A DNA stretch of 64,000 nt from assembly GCA_022573715.1 (NCBI GenBank), contig JACZTL010000017.1, forward strand, positions 1 through 64,000. The letters run 5' to 3'. The translations under genes and the position numbers were made by a program. This DNA is from Bacteroidota bacterium. Lineage in GTDB: Bacteria > Bacteroidota > Ignavibacteria > Ignavibacteriales > Ignavibacteriaceae. Shown here in pieces: positions 61,207 to 64,000 of this stretch. How positions within the stretch are numbered: the stretch's first letter is position 1; each line of letters begins with the position of its first letter. The notes under the pieces are model-generated. The model worked only from the letters and a program-made list of their open reading frames with translations. It was not told the origin of the DNA and ran no database searches.

Positions 61207-63324
61207 TTAATATTTAGGTTCAATCCCTAAATTATAGAATACAAATGACCATATATCTGTCTGCTCTTCAATTATTTTGGAGGTGGGTTTACCACTACCG
61301 TGACCTGCACGTACACCTATCCTTATTAAAATTGGATTTTCTCCTTTATATTTTTCCTGAAGAGTTGCAGTATACTTAAATGAGTGACCGGGCACAACCC
61401 TATCATCGTGATCGGCTGTAGTTATTAGAACAGCGGGATAATTTAATTCACTTTTGATATTGTGCAATGGTGAATATTTGTACAAAGCCTTAAATTGAAG
61501 TGAATCATCACTTGATCCATAATCTGAGACCCACGCCCAACCGATAGTAAATTTTTGAAAACGAAGCATATCCATCACTCCCACAGCAGGCAAAGCAACT
61601 CTAAACAAATCCGGCCGTTGATTTATAACAGCACCAATCAATAATCCCCCGTTTGAACGGCCTGCGCAAACCAGCTTATCTGCTGAAGTATATTTGTTTT
61701 TTATCAGATATTCTGCTGCGGAAATAAAATCATCAAATACATTTTGCTTCTGTAATTTTGTTCCTGCTTTATGCCAGGCTTCCCCGTACTCACCGCCTCC
61801 GCGCAGATTGGGCATTGCAAAAATTCCGCCCTGTTCCAACCATATTAATCTTGATGAACTGAATGAAGGCGTTAGACTAATATTAAAACCCCCATAACCA
61901 TAAAGATACATTGGGCTGCTGCCGTCTAACTTTGTGCCTTTTTTATAAACAATAAACATAGGTATTTTTGTGCCGTCTTTGCTTGTATAAAATTTTTGTT
62001 CTGTTTTGTAAATTGAAAAATCAAAGTCCAATTTTGGTTGACGAAAAAGAGTTGATCTGCCTGAACTAACTTCAAATTTATAAATTGAAGAAGGATGAGT
62101 AAAAGAGGTAAATGTATAGAATGCAATATTGTCTTCTTTTTTTCCGGAAAATCCTCGAACTGTACCCAATGTAGGAAGTTTGATCTCTTTTTCATATTTA
62201 CCGTTTATATCATATATATAAATATGACTGCTTGCATCCTTCATATAATTAGCAATTATTTTTCCCCCTATTATTTGAACTGATCTAAGCACATCTTCTT
62301 TCTCGGGAATAATTACTTTCCAATTTGATTCATTTGGTCTGTAAGGATCAATTAAAACCAATTTATTTTTTGAGGCTTTCCTGTCCGTAAGTACAAGCAA
62401 TTTTTTACCGATGTTATCAACAACCGTATAGTTATTATCAAATGTCGAAATTATAGTTTTAATTTGTGAATTTGGTTTGGATAAATCTCTTACGTTTAAC
62501 GCGTTGTTGTTAGTTCCTTTTGAGGAATAAATGATCAAATATTTTTCATCGTCTGTCGTTTGTGCATAAAAAGTCATCTTGGGATTTTTATTATCACCAA
62601 AAATTCTTTTATCATCTTTTTGATCAGCACCTACTTTATGATAATAAATTGTGTGAAACTGATTAGAGCTTGTTAGTTCGGAACCTTTGGCGGGTTTAGG
62701 ATAACGGCTGTAAAAGAAACCATTTTTGAACCACGAAATTCCAGAAAATTTGATCCAATTAAGATGATCGTTTAATTTCTTTTTAGATGAAACATTCATC
62801 ACATAATATTCATTCCAATCCGAGCCTCCCGAAGCAGTACCGTAAGCAAAATACTTTCCGTCTTTTGAAATTGCATAACTTGTAAGTGCAACTGTGCCGT
62901 CACTTTTTAATTTATTTGGATCTAAAAATAATTGCGGAGTCCCGTCAAGTCCTTTTTGAATGTAAAGCACGCTTTGATTTTGAAGTCCTTCATTTTTAAA
63001 GAAGAAATAATTTTTCCCCCCTTTAAAGGGTGCAGAATATTTTGGATAATTAAATAATTGGGAGTATCTTTCTTTAATTTTATTTCTAAAAGGGATTTTA
63101 TTCAGATAATCAAATGTGATTTTATTTTCCTCTATCACCCACTCTTTTACTGCTTGACTTGTGTCATTTTCCAGCCACCTGTATTGATCATTAACCACCG
63201 TACCAAAATAATTATCCTTAACATCCACTTTTTTTGTCTTGGGGTATTCAATTTTATTTTTATATAAATTACAAGAACTGAAAAACGTAATGATAATTAG
63301 TAATAAGAAAATTTTACTTTTCAT
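61207..63324 (-). CDS. Prolyl oligopeptidase (S9A) lipoprotein
   Basis: 705 residues from ATG 63324, which starts a lipoprotein signal peptide (lipobox FSSC); the frame is open 66 bp further. The N-terminal motif VKDNYFGTVVNDQYRWLEND is typical of S9A. A seven-bladed propeller follows. Catalytic residues are Ser in VCAGRSNGGLLIGAV, Asp in ITTADHDDRVVPGHS and His in GVRAGHGSGKPTSK. It cleaves after proline in short peptides, probably in the periplasm. It is the third secreted peptidase of the window. Confidence 0.94.
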   Translation of the reverse strand: MKSKIFLLLIIITFFSSCNLYKNKIEYPKTKKVDVKDNYFGTVVNDQYRWLENDTSQAVKEWVIEENKITFDYLNKIPFRNKIKERYSQLFNYPKYSAPFKGGKNYFFFKNEGLQNQSVLYIQKGLDGTPQLFLDPNKLKSDGTVALTSYAISKDGKYFAYGTASGGSDWNEYYVMNVSSKKKLNDHLNWIKFSGISWFKNGFFYSRYPKPAKGSELTSSNQFHTIYYHKVGADQKDDKRIFGDNKNPKMTFYAQTTDDEKYLIIYSSKGTNNNALNVRDLSKPNSQIKTIISTFDNNYTVVDNIGKKLLVLTDRKASKNKLVLIDPYRPNESNWKVIIPEKEDVLRSVQIIGGKIIANYMKDASSHIYIYDINGKYEKEIKLPTLGTVRGFSGKKEDNIAFYTFTSFTHPSSIYKFEVSSGRSTLFRQPKLDFDFSIYKTEQKFYTSKDGTKIPMFIVYKKGTKLDGSSPMYLYGYGGFNISLTPSFSSSRLIWLEQGGIFAMPNLRGGGEYGEAWHKAGTKLQKQNVFDDFISAAEYLIKNKYTSADKLVCAGRSNGGLLIGAVINQRPDLFRVALPAVGVMDMLRFQKFTIGWAWVSDYGSSDDSLQFKALYKYSPLHNIKSELNYPAVLITTADHDDRVVPGHSFKYTATLQEKYKGENPILIRIGVRAGHGSGKPTSKIIEEQTDIWSFVFYNLGIEPKY

Positions 63325-63417
63325 TTTTAATTCTCCAATAGTTTTAGGAAAGTAAGATGAATAATAAGAATATTTTACATAATTGAGCAAGTAAAAAGTC
63401 TAATTAAGAAAGTAATC

Positions 63418-63690
63418 TTATTTTAATAAACTTTTAAATTCCTCATTTCTTGAAAGAAAATACATTATATATGGACAGGTTGGTATTACTTTTAGATTTT
63501 TTTCTTTTGCGTGCTTAAATCCTGCTTTTACAATTTTTTCCGCTAGTCCTTTGTTTCTTAATTCAGGCGGTGTATAGGTATAAATAAAATCAATTACATC
63601 TTCTCCTCTCATTACATAACGCAAATAAGCTTCTTTACCGTCAACTTTAGATACAAATACATTATTTGATATATCGCTTATAATTTCCAT
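63418..63690 (-). CDS. Small GNAT-family N-acetyltransferase (YjdJ/GNAT_2 type)
   Basis: 90 residues. GEDVIDFIYTYTPPELRNKG with LAEKIVKAGFKHAKEKNLKV forms the acetyl-CoA-binding core (RNKGLAEKIV for R-x-x-G-x-A). VIPTCPYIMYFLSRN is the conserved ending of the short GNAT_2 proteins. The acceptor is unknown. Its start ATG 63690 has AGTGAGAGTTTT upstream. Confidence 0.92.
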   Translation of the reverse strand: MEIISDISNNVFVSKVDGKEAYLRYVMRGEDVIDFIYTYTPPELRNKGLAEKIVKAGFKHAKEKNLKVIPTCPYIMYFLSRNEEFKSLLK

Positions 63691-64000
63691 AAAACTCTCA
63701 CTTTAAAATTATATAAAAATATATAACGCCAAAATAAAATATTGGCAAACAGTTGACAAAAGAATATTTGGTGATTTGACGAAATATTGATTTGATAAAT
63801 TATATATTTTTCACCTTTTAGTGTTTAACTATTTAGTGAAAAATAAAAAAATATTGGAAACAGCAATTCTATTAATTTTTACCTTTTACTTTTTACCTCT
63901 AACGTTATCTGTTAATTTTTTTTAATACTTACAAATAAAAAAAGTCCACCTCAAAGAGATGGACTTTTTAATTAAGAAGAGAGTGTTTTATTAATTTATA
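63691..64000. other. Right-edge intergenic stretch
   Basis: No gene was seen. A word-like tract (TTTACCTTTTACTTTTTACC) lies at about 63879-63898, followed by the terminator hairpin below. Confidence 0.4.
63937..63969. terminator. Bidirectional intrinsic terminator near the right edge
   Basis: AAAAAGTCCA and TGGACTTTTT form the stem, with CTC/GAG pairing in the loop region. The stem ends in an A-run on one side and a T-run on the other, so it works in either direction. It probably ends a gene that lies beyond the window. Confidence 0.75.

Noticed and set aside
1-64000. tRNA and rRNA genes
   Set aside because: No cloverleaf with a GTTCRA T-loop and CCA-type end, and no rRNA signature, was seen on either strand; GTTCGAGTAAC at about 35913 has no matching stems.

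Overview
The window is AT-rich chromosomal DNA from a Gram-negative bacterium, most likely of the Ignavibacteriota (Ignavibacteria/Melioribacter side of the Bacteroidota-Chlorobiota group). The pointers are type IX secretion tails of the form NYPNPFNPxTNISF at the C-termini at about 33.1 kb and 42.6 kb, many secreted or lipoprotein beta-propellers, a cold-shock gene preceded by a TTTG-N20-TAnnTTTG promoter, and families of short palindromes scattered between and inside genes. No rRNA, tRNA, CRISPR array, transposase or phage gene was recognised. The assignment rests on gene content and style, not on a marker gene.

Layout. 1-4447: the N-terminal 1482 codons of a very large secreted delta-60/fibronectin-type repeat protein. 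4.4-8.3 kb: a nucleotide-sugar dehydrogenase carrying repeat-derived in-frame inserts, surrounded by gene debris, including an in-frame MacA/MacB-type fusion pseudogene. 8.4-19.1 kb: housekeeping and envelope genes (SDR oxidoreductase, DUF3078 protein, moaD-moaE-moeB, a sortilin-like BNR protein, a DsbD-alpha/Omp85 fusion, cfa). 19.2-27.3 kb: a metal-handling island in two modules. One has an ArsR-type repressor, a MerP-like protein, a MerTP-like transporter and a GCPN thioredoxin-fold protein, with a divergent CDF exporter. The other has a divergent CsoR-like regulator, a small thioredoxin, a MetA-like outer-membrane protein, a secreted HMA protein and an NHL lipoprotein. Between them lie a YVTN lipoprotein gene and a higher-GC patch of metallochaperone genes, two of them frameshifted. 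No mercuric reductase is present.

27.4-33.2 kb: a four-gene set of HlyD-like protein, VTC-type polyphosphate polymerase, DUF4956 membrane protein and a T9SS-exported CotH kinase. 33.2-41.6 kb: a secreted polysaccharide deacetylase, DNA polymerase IV, two tiny membrane ORFs, a DUF885 peptidase and a DPP-IV peptidase. 41.6-56.2 kb: RRM protein, cold-shock protein, mnmA, PagL-like deacylase, pruA, valS, two phosphatases, DUF1015-serC and DUF2203. 56.3-64 kb: a thioredoxin, a frameshifted response regulator, egtD-egtB (ergothioneine), an alpha/beta hydrolase, msrA, prolyl oligopeptidase and a GNAT enzyme.

Two themes deserve attention. First, short palindromic or oligomeric repeats recur across the window, sit nested in one another, and in at least two intact genes are read through as extra in-frame residues. 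Second, there are at least six disrupted genes (frameshift, nonsense or internal deletion), which read as real decay unless the assembly has indel errors. Statements about families come from recognising motifs by eye; no database search was run.
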